Positions 54,398 to 64,000 of a stretch of 64,000 nucleotides of DNA are shown in pieces. Location: the NCBI RefSeq assembly GCF_002776525.5, contig NC_045452.1, positions 27,499,636 to 27,563,635 of the forward strand. Direction: 5' to 3'. The notes beneath the pieces are model-generated. The model was given only the letters and a program-made list of their open reading frames with translations, was not told where the DNA came from and did no database searches. Made by a program: the position numbers and the translations under genes. The stretch's first letter is position 1, and every line of letters starts with the position of its first letter. The DNA is from Piliocolobus tephrosceles. Taxonomy: Eukaryota > Chordata > Mammalia > Primates > Cercopithecidae.

Positions 54398-54660
54398 CTT
54401 CACATCAGGATAAAAGCCAGCGTACTTCCATGGCCTACTGTGCCTGTGCAGGGTAGCTCCATCTTCGCTCTCCGAGTCGCACTTCTCTTTCTTTTTCTCA
54501 CTGGGGTTCACTGAAGCCAGCTCTGACTTCCCCGTGACGTGCTCTGTATGCCTTTGCCTCTAGTCCAAGCTCTTCTCCCAGGAAGATGCATAGTTGGCTC
54601 CATCACCTTTTTTGGATCTGTGCTCAAATACTACTTTTAGAATAAGGTTTAAATAATGTC
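54398..54660 (+). mobile_element. L2 LINE, 3' continuation
   Basis: GGATAAAAGCCAGCGTACTT, ATGGCCTACTGTGCC, TGTATGCCTTTGCCTCTAGT and GGATCTGTGCTCAAATACTA continue the L2 order. From 54661 to 55004 single-copy or L1-like AT-rich sequence follows. Confidence 0.8.
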
Positions 54661-55004
54661 TTATATGCAAAATCTCTCTCTAAGAATATAAAGACATTTT
54701 CCGTATATTTTCTTTCAAAGCCTTGCAATTTTGTCTTCCATATATTCCTAAATCCACCTGGAGTTACTTTTTGGGTAGTGTAAGTAAAGATCCAATTCAG
54801 TTTTTTTCCCTTTGAGATTAACAGTTGTTACAACGCCTCCTCGAGCACAGTCCATCTTCCCCAGGTCTTTAATGCTGTTGGATGCCATTTACCAAGTTAC
54901 CATGTATACACAGTTCTGCTCTTGGGCTGTCTGTTCTATTCCAGTGGTTGATTTTCTGCCTCTGTGCTAATTTCACCTTTTCTTAGCTTCTCTTTCTTTT
55001 CTTT

Positions 55005-55298
55005 TCATGTTTTTTAGAGACAAGGTCTCGCTGTGTCATCCAGGCTAGAGTGCAGTGTTGTGATCATAGCTCACTACAGCCTTGAACTCCTGGGTTCAAG
55101 CAGTCCTGCCTCAGGCTCCTGAGTAGCTGGGACTACGAGGCACAGACCATCAAGTCCAGCTAATTAAAACAAGTTTTTTTTTTTTTTTTTTTTTTTTTTT
55201 GTAGATATAGGGTTTTGCTATGTTAGGCAGGTTCTTGAACTCCTGGCTTCTGCCTCTCAAAGCACTGGAATTACAGGCATGAACCACTGTGCCTGGCC
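55005..55298 (-). mobile_element. AluJ with an expanded middle T-tract
   Basis: Diverged antisense Alu. Between its arms there is a ~33-base T-tract (about 55167-55200), where an Alu normally has an A5TACA6-type linker. Confidence 0.88.
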
Positions 55299-55439
55299 TT
55301 CTTAGTTCCTTTCATTTAGCACCGTGCATTTGTTCTGATGAAAGATGAATTTTGAATGTGATGAGGACAGTGGGAAAGAGGAAGTGTGTGGGTTTTGAGG
55401 AGTGGGGAGAGGACTGGTATGTTTGGAGCCCTTTAAAGC

Positions 55440-55756
55440 AGGGGTTGCCAAACCATGGCCAGATCTGGCCCACTACCTGTTTGTTTTATGACCCACGAGT
55501 TTAGAATGGTTTTTTACATTTTTAAATGGTTGGGGAGATAATAAAATTTCACGACACATGAAAATTATTTGAATTTAACATTTTAGTTTCCACAAACAGA
55601 TTTTCATTAGACCCCAGCCATGTTCACTTGTTTAGGTGTTTCCCGTGGCTGTGTTTGTGCACTGGGGGAGTCGAGAGCGTGACAGAGGCTGTTTGGCGAT
55701 CAGAGGTGGAAATACTCACTTTCTGACCCTTTACAGAAGAAGTTTGTGACCCTGAA
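55440..55756. mobile_element. hAT-like non-autonomous DNA transposon
   Basis: The ends form terminal inverted repeats: CAGGGGTTGCCAAAC at 55440 and AGTTTGTGACCCTG at about 55742-55755. Inside is the pattern of an old mammalian hAT element (AACCATGGCCAGATCTGGCC, TTTCTGACCCTTTACAGAAG). Confidence 0.7.
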
Positions 55757-57305
55757 AAATGGATTGGTCTGAATTGTCAGGACAGCTTCAGAATCCTGGA
55801 TGTGACAGAAGAGGAGAGAAGAGTATAAAAAGAAGTTTGAGTTCTGCACAGATTTCAAAATTTTACCCTAGGCTCTTTGTGGCAGGAGATACAAATGTTT
55901 TTATTTTCTGTTGTTCAATCCTGCCCAGTCAAATCAGCAAGATTTATGGTTTTAAATAACAACTAGTGGTTGTTATTTTAATCTCTGAACTTGTGAGTAT
56001 TTTAATAGGTTTTCTCACTGGCAGTTGTTAAACTACTCTAAACCACATATGCCAGTTTTTAAGTAAATCTAAGGTATTAGAATAAATCTTTTAGCAAGTA
56101 TGAAGGTCTTAGTTGTAGCATTACAATCACTAGCATGTAGCTTTTTTTTTCAGTAGGAGGTCCTACCTGATGATTTAACTGTAAAATGTGAGTATATACA
56201 GTATATTAGACCTATCTAATCTGTTACATATAATCACAGGTAGTTTTCTTTAATTTTACTCAAACAGGACTTGCCAAGATTAAACCCTACAGATCTGTTC
56301 AAACTTGAAGGAAATGAAATTCTACCTTTTGTATAATTCTAAGGATTTTTTTGGTTCTGTACTGTAACATTTCATTTATACGTTGTCTTCAGGGTATGCA
56401 TTCCTTTCTAATAGGAATGTCTAATGGTTGAATTTTAATTGTTCTTGTAAGTACTTTCTGCCTTCTGTGAATGAAGTAGTTAAGCTTTTTAAAGTCTCTG
56501 TATTTTTTGTTAGTTTGGTTAAAGCAGAAATGACAGCTGTTATTAATAATGTTTGTAATATTGGAGTGATCTTTACTATTTCAATGTCGTTAATCATTAC
56601 ACATATTTAGCTGCATTGTCTTGACAGTGAACATAGATTTTGTAGACGAGAGTACACTAGAACTACTCTGGATCTGTAATGCCAAATAGTTTTCTTTCAA
56701 GGCTGTAGAGAAGGTAAAGATGTATAGAAGAGTTAAATGCTTTCATAATATTTACTGTTATTGAATAAAAGCCTCTTTGTTGATGTATTATATTGTATAA
56801 AAATATGGTGAATAGAAGCTATAGCTATTTATTGTATGACTCTAGAGGAAGAGTTTTACTGCCACCTTTTATAAAAGGAAACAGACATCTGAAACATGTT
56901 ATTTGCTCTTAAGAAATTTAAACTACAGTTAATTGGGTTACAACTCCTCCGAGACCTGCAAGCTTATTCACTGTATCATTTAATGGGAAAGGAGAAATTC
57001 GACGTTTGCTTAATAGCAATCATAAAGTATCTACATGATATTCACATCTTAAAATCTGACAAGTTTTTAAGTTTCTGAGTTGAGATTATATGGATTTCTT
57101 AATGGGAAAGGGAGGGGGGTGAGCTGATGCCTCAGTTTCCCCTTCTTTCAATTGCTGACTCAAAGAGCACTGATTTCACTGCCTGTGTCAGGCCTGATGC
57201 CTGACTCTGAGCACAAACTCTGTAAGTGCTTGGATTACATAGCAAGGCTGTGATGCAGTCAGGGGCCACTTTTGAGTGTGTGAACAGTTTCGTCGCTATT
57301 TAAAA
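55757..57305. other. Intron 1, single-copy stretch
   Basis: 1.5 kb of AT-rich DNA with no repeat I recognise. Short open frames are not bounded by plausible splice sites. Confidence 0.45.
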
Positions 57306-57309
57306 CTTG

Positions 57310-57558
57310 AACAAATTCAATTAGTGGGTGCCAATTCTGGGCCCTAGAGATACAGAAAAGAATAAGATAGTCTCTATTTTTCAAGGACTTAACAGTCTAG
57401 CTGGGGAGATAGGATAAATAAATATTATTGGATGTGGACAAGTTATTCCAGTCTTATGAACAGAGCTCCAGGGCGACATAGAGGGAGCCTGTTTGTCTGG
57501 AAAAGTGGAGGAATTTCACCAGGTCTGTGAGTTTTCCAAAGGTTTAAAAGGAGATGCA
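57310..57558 (-). mobile_element. L2 fragment, antisense, left part
   Basis: GGGCCCTAGAGATACAGAAA, AAGGACTTAACAGTCTAGCT and AGGATAAATAAATATTATTG follow the L2 3' complement. It continues after the Alu to about 57,970 (GGAGAGGACTTTCTTCTGGT). Confidence 0.6.
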
Positions 57559-57858
57559 GGCGGGGCGCAGTGGCTCACGCCTGTAATCCCAGCACTTTGG
57601 GAGGCCGAGGTGGGCGGATCACGAGGTCAGGAGATTCAGACCAGCCTGGCCAACATGGTGAAACTCTGTCTCTACTAAAATGTAAAAAAATTAGCCGGGC
57701 GTGGTGGCATGCACTTGTAGTCCCAGTTACTCGGGAGGCTGAGGCAGAATAATCGCTTGAACCCGGGAGGCGGAGGTTGCAGTGAGCTGAGATCACGCCA
57801 CTGCACTCCAGCCTGGGCAACAGAGCAAGACTCCATCTCAAAAAAAAAAAAAAAAAAA
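57559..57858 (+). mobile_element. AluS/Y, sense
   Basis: The target-site duplication AAAAGGAGATGCA is at 57546-57558 and immediately after the tail (about 57859-57871). Confidence 0.95.
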
Positions 57859-57979
57859 AAAAGGAGATGCAAATTTCTCCCAGGCAGAGGATTGGGAGAT
57901 TTGGAGAGGACTTTCTTCTGGTGGTGGGATATGTTTGAGCAAAGACAGAAGATTGGCGAAATCGGGAGTTTTTAGGAAT

Positions 57980-58610
57980 CCATGGTGTACAACCTGGGGA
58001 GAGCATATGACAGTGATCACAGCCCCATATTATTTTGTCTTTATACCGCAAACGCGAATTATTGTGTGCCAAATAGATGCTGTCATGATTACTCTTTAGT
58101 CGCTATTAATAGTTATTTGGATTTCAGGAATCTTTTGGTTGGCCTTAGCTCAGTTAAATGCTTTTCATTTCGTTAAAATTATTATAAATGCATGGTGCGT
58201 ATATAACAAATTAACATGTAGCATTGGGAATTATTGACAACATAGTTTATAAACTTAATATTTATTCTGTGGTCGGGATATCATTTTTCACGTTTTCTTT
58301 AAGAATATTGCTTTTCTTCTGTCTTGTTTAGTCTGTACCATAGTTTGATTCCAAAGCTTCTGCTGTGCTAGATACCGATTTTGAGTGAAACATGTTAAGA
58401 TTGCGAGGAATGACTTCAGGGAAGACCATTCACAGGGGAAAGAGGGTTCCCACGTGAGAGGCAGACGGCAAAGGATCAGGTGAAAGAAATAATTCTCGCT
58501 GCTTTCTTACAGCTGTAAATACACATACTTAGTCATCTTAGGAGGAAAAGAGAGGCGTCATTGAAGCTTATTCAAGTTGCAGTGCTCTACTTTTATTTGA
58601 CTGTAATATT
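57980..58610. other. Intron 1, single-copy stretch
   Basis: AT-rich; no recognised repeat or gene. Confidence 0.4.
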
Positions 58611-58624
58611 AAATAATAAATGGC

Positions 58625-58927
58625 GCCGGGTGCGGTGGCTCAAGCCTGTAATCCCGGCACTTTGGGAGGCCGAGACAGGCGGATCACGAGGTCTGGAGAT
58701 CGAGACCATCCTGGCTAACACGGTGAAACCCCGTCTCTACTAAAAAATACAAAAAACTAGCTGGGCGAGGTGGCGGCGCCTGTAGTCCCAGCTACTCCGG
58801 AGGCTGAGGCAGGAGAATGGCGTGAACCCGGGAGACGGAGCTTGCAGTGAGCTGAGATCCGGCCACTGCACTCCAGCCTGGGCGACAGAGTCAGACTCCG
58901 CCTCAAAAAAAAAAAAAAAAAAATAAT
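58625..58927 (+). mobile_element. AluYR, Old World monkey lineage, sense
   Basis: GGCTCAAGCCTGTAATCCC, CTAGCTGGGCGAGGTGGCG and ATCCGGCCAC (58857-58866) are AluYR states. The flanks share AATAATAAATGGC, with the right copy expanded by extra AAT units. Little divergence; recent insertion. Confidence 0.93.
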
Positions 58928-59118
58928 AATAATAAATGGCTTCAAATCTTCATGCAGATGGGGCAGATAGAGGTGATTAGATTTGTTCTTTGTCCTAGAA
59001 GTTGTGATCAGCCTTAGCATTCTTCATAGTGTTTTAAACTCCTGGCTATTTTCTTAGCTTATTAGTGTCTACAATATATTTTGTACTCCTTAAAGTTACC
59101 TTAAGAGTGTTAGTGAAT

Positions 59119-59422
59119 CGGCTGGGTGTAGTGGCTCACACCTGTAATCCCAGCACTTTGGGAGGCCGAGGTAGGCAGATCACGAGATCAGGAGTTCGAG
59201 ACCAGCCTGGCCAATATGGTGAAACCCTGTCTCTACTAAAAATACAAAAATTAGCTGGGCGTGGTGGTGTGCGCCTATAGTCCCAGCTACTCGGGAGGCT
59301 GAGGCAGAAGAATCACTTTAACCCGGGAGGCGGAGGTTGCAGTGAGCTGAGATTTGTGCCACTGCACTCCAGCCTGGGCGACAGAGCAAAACTCCGTCTC
59401 AAAAAAAAAAAAAAAACCAAAA
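59119..59422 (+). mobile_element. AluS/Y, sense
   Basis: The target-site duplication AGTGTTAGTGAA / AGTATTAGTGAA is at 59105-59116 and 59423-59434. Confidence 0.94.
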
Positions 59423-59434
59423 AGTATTAGTGAA

Positions 59435-61062
59435 GATTCTTCTTATGGCAATGTTGTCACTACCAATGGCTTATATACTGGTTTCATACAGTTTATAGAG
59501 GCGGCATTAGTGCTGTACCCTGGAATTTTCATTTTGTAATTCGGTCACTCATTGCCGAGACACTGAGTCAGAGTTTCATTATCTACACTCAGAGGGCTGA
59601 CTGGGGGAGACGTAGACAAATTATTGTATGTGCAGTTTCCCAGTTTTTAATTAATTTATACTCTGCCTCTTTCCAAAACCAAATTTGAGATGCCTTAAAA
59701 AATAAACACGAGAAAAAGATCAGGGGGAAAATTACGGAGAGTGGAAAAGCCGGATAGAAAAAGTAAGGATTCATATTGTTTGGGTCATAAATTTGACTCC
59801 AGACTTAAGAAAGGCCCCAACAGAGAGAAACCGTAATAAATAATGTGAGTTCTATTGTCTGTTCATAAGATAAAAACACACATCACTTGGTGTATAAGAA
59901 GCCGTGGTACTGAAGTTCATGGAGAGAAGTGTTTCCTGTGGCCCCAGGAAAGGGGCCTCCATAGGTGCCTAGGTGTCTTCTGCAGCAGCTGAGCAGCTCC
60001 ATACCCTGGGCAGCTCAGGGTCTGGAGTTCTGAATGAACATATGGCTCCCTGCTGGTCTCAATCCAAGGGTGAAAAGTAGGGCACTGTGAATCTACAGTG
60101 AGAGCAAAAGGAGAAAATTCATATGGTCTGAATCATTTGGCATTTATAGAATCTCTTAAATTGTCCAACGCGGCAACTTTCCTTCTAACATTAAAAGAGA
60201 TTTGCTGTTTCTTTAGGGGATTTATGGAATGAGGAAGTTGGCTTGCATTTAGGTGCCATGTTGCACAAAAAATTCTTATCTTCAGAGCTCTGGAATGATA
60301 GCCAGTGCAGGCAGTACTCCTGGCATGAGAGGCACGCAGACTGAGATGCCCCGAGGGAACAGCCACAGGTTCATCTTTCTCCCTGGGCATACATTCTTGG
60401 TGGAAGAACGGGCACACTTTACACTCTCCCTCCCTCCTTTCTCTCCCATCTGTGTCGCTGACTGTGGAGAAGTTTGGTGCGTATGTTGTCAGCCTCACTG
60501 TGTCTACGGAGTAGATAGTATCCTCATCCTACAGGAATATTGTTTCTTATAACTGAACTTAGGTACATATTGGGTGACAGAGGACTGGACTCTATTCTCT
60601 GTCTGTAACATTAAATAAAGATACTGTGTTCTTCTGAGTAAGGGCAAATCCATAAGCATGAATAGTCCCTGGAACTGGGATTTGGGTTGTCATGGGTAAT
60701 GGAAGTACTTAGGCCAGAGTGCTTCAGTTGGCTTTGTGGTTCTGCCAGTTACTGGCTGAATGATTTGGGCAAGTTACTTACCATCTCTACTTCACTTACC
60801 TTATCTGTACATGGAGAGGACAGTGTTGGCTTCGTAAGGCTACTGCAAAGACTGAGATAATACATGAAAAGGGACAAGAACAGTGTGCTGCATAGTAAGT
60901 GCTCAACATGTGTAGATCTTTTATTTGGTGTTGTAAATTAAGGAGCTAGAACAGATAAGCCTAGCCTACCTCCCCACGATGGTAGATAAAAGCAGTTTTC
61001 TGAACAGGACATTTGGAAATCAATCTTTTTTTCTGGTTTGTGATAATTTTATCCTTTTTCAG
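59435..61062. other. End of intron 1, mostly single-copy
   Basis: An antisense MIR lies at about 60715-60920 (GATTTGGGCAAGTTACTTAC, GCATAGTAAGTGCTCAACAT). The last 45 bases form the acceptor: a TTTTTTTCTGG tract and TTTTATCCTTTTTCAG. Confidence 0.5.
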
Positions 61063-61254
61063 AGAAACAGCACCCAGGACTATCTTCCAAAGAGTTCTGG
61101 ATATCCTAAAGAAATCCTCTCATGCCGTTGAGCTTGCCTGCAGAGATCCATCCCAAGTGGAAAACCTGGCTTCCAGTCTGCAGTTAATAACAGAATGCTT
61201 CAGGTGTCTTCGCAATGCTTGCATAGAGTGTTCTGTGAACCAGAATTCAATCAG
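61063..61254 (+). CDS. ATXN10: ATXN10 coding exon 2
   Basis: 192 bases: one base completing Arg39, 63 codons (residues 40-102) and two bases of codon 103. It reads ETAPRTIFQRVLDILKKSSH at its start and ends ECSVNQNSI, matching the human protein as I know it. The acceptor is TTTTTCAG|AGAAAC and the donor CAG|GTAGTT at 61255. The first AG (61061-61062), not the one two bases later, keeps the frame. The segment forms the first helices of the armadillo-like fold and is rich in Cys (CRD, ECFRCLRNACIECS). No stop or frame change is present, so the gene looks intact this far. The next exon is beyond the window. Confidence 0.96.
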
Positions 61255-61340
61255 GTAGTTACACATGTACCTTGGATTCTGTTTCTTTGTATATGTGCAT
61301 GCTGGTTCTGTCATTTGGTTTATCTGTTAGAAGTTGTTTT

Positions 61341-61640
61341 GGGCTGGGTGAGATGGCTCATGCCTGTAATCCCAGCATTTTGGGAGGCTGAGGCAGGAGG
61401 ATTGCTTGAGTCCAGGAGTTCAAGACCAGCCTGGGCAACAGGGCGAGACCCTGTCTCTACAAATTAATACAAAAAGTTAGCTGGACATGATGGTGAGCAC
61501 CTGTAGTCCCAGCTACTCAGGAGGCTGAGGTGGGAGGATTGCTTGGGCCGGGGAGAGGCAGAGGTTGCAGTAAGCTGAGATGATGCCATTGCTCCAGACT
61601 GGGCCACGTTGTGAGACCCTGTCTCAGGAAAAAAAAAAAA
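61341..61640 (+). mobile_element. AluJ, sense, 86 bases after exon 2
   Basis: Diverged dimer (AGGATTGCTTGAGTCCAGGA state). It loses a few bases before CTCCAGACTGGGCC and ends in a short A-tail. Confidence 0.92.
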
Positions 61641-62890
61641 TTGGCTTGGTAGTATCACCCACTGTTACTGCAGGATTGCCCTTTACATCTGCGGGGAGAG
61701 GCCCTCTACAGGCCTTGCCATTGGAGTCTCTCTGACTAGTGTATAAAATAATAGAATGTGTTTAACATCAGGGGTTAGATTTCTTGTTTGTTTTTATCAC
61801 ATGTTTTGAGGTATTTGGTTCTTCATAGTGTTTTGAAGCTGATTTTGAGTCTTTGTTCCTAGATTTTACCTGCCTAAGTTTATATGTAGTTCTTGACCTC
61901 AGGTTGTAAATGTTTTAATTACTTTTAATTATGTTACTCTTGTGTTTGAACAAGAAGCATATTTTGTAAATTTACAAGATGACCTGTCTTTCCTAAAGAT
62001 CGTGTAAAGTTCCAAGCTCTGTTTCCACCTATTTTATGATGTACACATTTTTAAAAGTAGTTAAAACATGAGCAGGTGAGCTGTCCAGTGCTCTTCTTTG
62101 CTTTTACATGTTACTGTCTCCTCCCAGAACCCAGCATCTTTCTTCTTTGATTTTGTGGAAACTGCTTTTTATTAAAAATTTTTACTTGAAGTCAGAAGCC
62201 ACAAACAGGATGCTCACTTTCTTTCCTGGACTTGGATGTAGACAGAGCCTCCAGGCTTCCCTGTCACCGCTGTGACGGGTGAGCTTGGGCTGGTGCAGAA
62301 GCCATTTGAGGGACTCTCTTCGGTTAGACACATATACCCGAGGCTTTGATATGATTAATGAGATTTTTAAGATCAAAGGAGAGAGGGTAAAAAGTAAGTC
62401 ATGTAACTTCAATACTAAACCAAACCTGCCATCCATTTGCAGATAAATGGATAGAAACAATAATAATCTTGATAATAACAGTCAACATTCTAAAACCTAA
62501 CTAGTTATATGCTAGAAGCATCTGGCCAGAAGGCTAGTTTCTTTTGTCCTTTTCCAGTCAGGAGGTGCTCTCGTGTGATGGGGAAGGAAAGGAGAGCCTT
62601 AGAACTGACTTTTGACTGTGGTTGGCGGATACACTTTGTGCTTGGCTAACCTTGGTGGGGAAGGGAGCGAGCATTTGTTGAGCCTGCCTTTGGCGTTGGG
62701 CTTTGTCCCAAGTGCTTTGCTTGTAGTATCTTCTTTAATTCTTAGAACAAACTCAAGAAATTTTTCCATTTTCACAAAAGAAGAAACTGTAACTTGGAGA
62801 GGTTAAATAACTTGTCTGAGAGTCACTTGTTAAGTGAGAGAGGCTGGGAACATTCTCTCCATAGCCAGACATCTGACTGTAAAGCTTCAG
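61641..62890. other. Intron 2 single-copy stretch with MIR
   Basis: A MIR lies at about 62660-62840 (AGCATTTGTTGAGCCTGCCT, TAACTTGGAGAGGTTAAATA). The rest shows no recognised feature. Confidence 0.45.
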
Positions 62891-62925
62891 CTCAAAAGCA
62901 GTCCGCCCTTACACTCAAAAGCAGT
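62891..62925. repeat. 23-bp tandem duplication, second unit cut by an Alu
   Basis: CTCAAAAGCAGTCCGCCCTT (unit 1, 62891-62913) restarts as CTCAAAAGCAGT at 62914. The rest of unit 2 (AGCAGTCTACCCTT) appears only after the Alu at about 63224-63237. Confidence 0.7.
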
Positions 62926-63220
62926 TTGGGCTGGGCGCAGTGGCTCCTGCCTGTAGTCCCAGCACTTTGGGAGGCTGAGGTGGGCAGATCACCTGAAGTC
63001 AGGAGTTCAAGACCAGCCTGGCCAGCATGGTGAAACTCCATCTCTACTAAAAATAAAAAATTAGCTGGGTGTGGTGGCGCACATCTGTAGTCCCAGTTAC
63101 TCTGGAGGCTGAGGCAGGAGAATCGCTTGAACCAGGAAAGTGGAGGTTGCAGTGAGCCAAGATCGTACCACTGCACTTCAGCCTGGGCAACAGAGTGAGA
63201 CTCTGTCTCAAAAAAAAAAA
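62926..63220 (+). mobile_element. AluS, sense
   Basis: Flanked by AAAAGCAGT on both sides (62917-62925 and after the A-tail). Poly-A tail of about 15. Confidence 0.94.
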
Positions 63221-63284
63221 AAAAGCAGTCTACCCTTGCTGTCCTGAGCCTTACACACTGGTCCTGTTGTGGCTGACTGCTCCA

Positions 63285-63445
63285 TCCTGACCCTGGACAG
63301 GTGACTTGGTCTTCCTGAGTATCAGTTTTCTCCTCTGTAAAACTGGGTAAGCAGTGTCTTCCAGACAGGCTGGCTATGGGGTGTAAATGAGATTACTTAT
63401 GTAAATGCCTAATGCAGATTATGTGCTCAGTAAACTTTAAATGTT
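63285..63445 (-). mobile_element. MIR SINE, antisense
   Basis: GGACAGGTGACTTGGTCTTC, TCAGTTTTCTCCTCTGTAAA and TGTGCTCAGTAAACTTTAAA follow the MIR complement. Confidence 0.75.
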
Positions 63446-64000
63446 TCTTCCTCTGCCTCAGGAACGAATGTATAAGTTTATGTTAATACTTTCTTTCAAA
63501 GCAGTCAATTTTTAGTGTCTTTTTTGAGTAATATATGCAAACTATAAAAATTCAAACATTACAAAAATAAATACTATGACAGGTAAGTTATCGGTGGTCT
63601 TTTGGTAGGGCCAGCAAAGCAAGGGCTGTGCTGTTTGTGACAAGATCTTTTTATTGCATGCAACTTATGGTTGGGCTGAAATGAAAAGGAACATTTAAGG
63701 GTGTTAATTTTTCTGCCTCTTCCCTTCTCCGATTGTGTTATTATTCACTGTTGATTTTTAAAGGAAAATTTCAACCATTTAGGGCAGCAATTTTCAGAAA
63801 AGAATTTTCTAGTTAGAAATACAACAAAGATTCTAGTAAAGACTGTGGCCAAGCTTAACTAAGGCCAGTATTTCTGAGCCAGTCAAGATGCAGATTGCAA
63901 CTAGTACGTATTTTTCTGATGTTTTGTTTTAAGTCGCTAAAGAAAGAGTGAATCAAAAGGTGTGATGCTATTAAGGCCTAGATCTTTTTACATCTTTTGC
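63446..64000. other. Intron 2 to window edge
   Basis: AT-rich; GAGTAATATATGCAAACTAT near 63527 may be an old L1-type scrap. No exon seen. Confidence 0.4.

Larger units (their letters stand above)
42730..61062 (+). other. ATXN10: ATXN10 intron 1
   Basis: 18,333 bases, from GTAACG to a pyrimidine tract ending TTTTTCAG. It is phase 2. It holds Alus in both orientations, an L1 3' end, MER5A, an L2 copy of nearly 3 kb, MIRs and several single-copy blocks. I found no additional exon inside it that resembles ataxin-10. Confidence 0.92.
61255..64000 (+). other. ATXN10: ATXN10 intron 2, 5' part (open to the right)
   Basis: Starts GTAGTT. No further exon is visible to the window edge. Contains two Alus and MIRs. 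Confidence 0.88.

Noticed and set aside
42730..64000. Search for the ATTCT pentanucleotide repeat of spinocerebellar ataxia 10
   Set aside because: The repeat is in intron 9 of ATXN10; only introns 1 and 2 are here and I saw no ATTCT array.

Overview
This is nuclear DNA from a primate, most likely an Old World monkey. The window is packed with Alu SINEs (about sixty full or partial copies) over a background of older mammalian repeats (L1M, L2, MIR, MaLR-type LTRs, MER5A and hAT DNA transposons). Several young Alus (14117-14408, 58625-58927 and, decayed, 10692-10996) carry the motif ATCCGGCCAC in the right arm and GGCTCAAGCC near the 5' end. I know these as marks of the AluYR lineages of Old World monkeys. 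No bacterial-style operon, CRISPR array, tRNA or rRNA gene is visible.

The only protein-coding gene I can support is ATXN10 (ataxin-10), on the + strand. Its first coding exon is 42614-42729, inside a CpG island (about 41750-43150). Its second exon is 61063-61254. Both have canonical splice sites and join in frame (38 codons plus 2 nt, then 1 nt plus 63 codons plus 2 nt). Intron 1 is 18,333 bp and intron 2 runs off the right edge. In human this gene lies at 22q13.31 downstream of FBLN1, so bases 1 to about 41,700 should correspond to the FBLN1-ATXN10 intergenic interval. The pentanucleotide repeat that expands in spinocerebellar ataxia 10 is in intron 9 and is not in this window.

Layout. 1-15,340: Alu-rich intergenic DNA with L1, L2 and MIR fragments. 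15,348-21,213: largely single-copy DNA with one atypical Alu at its centre. 21,214-28,240: Alus, a GC-rich CpG-island-like block with a full CTCF core motif (23,220-23,700), and an unexplained 139-bp inverted repeat (25,428-25,566 against 26,292-26,430). 28,240-41,460: mostly mobile elements, namely an L1 mosaic, an endogenous-retrovirus integrase remnant near 32.7-33.2 kb, MaLR-type LTRs and a runs-together cluster of Alus. 41,460-43,150: ATXN10 promoter region with a 150-bp tandem duplication, paired ETS-type sites and YY1 motifs, one overlapping the start codon. 43,150-64,000: introns 1 and 2 with Alus, an L1 3' end, MER5A, and a long old L2 copy (about 51.9-54.65 kb).

I did not find a new multi-gene system. 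The most unusual items are rearrangement scars: a 182-bp duplication copied 2,970 bp upstream together with non-Alu flanking DNA, the inverted repeat at 25.4/26.3 kb, a tail-less Alu that still has target-site duplications, and the duplicated promoter-upstream module of ATXN10. All repeat family names are by eye; no alignment or database search was run.
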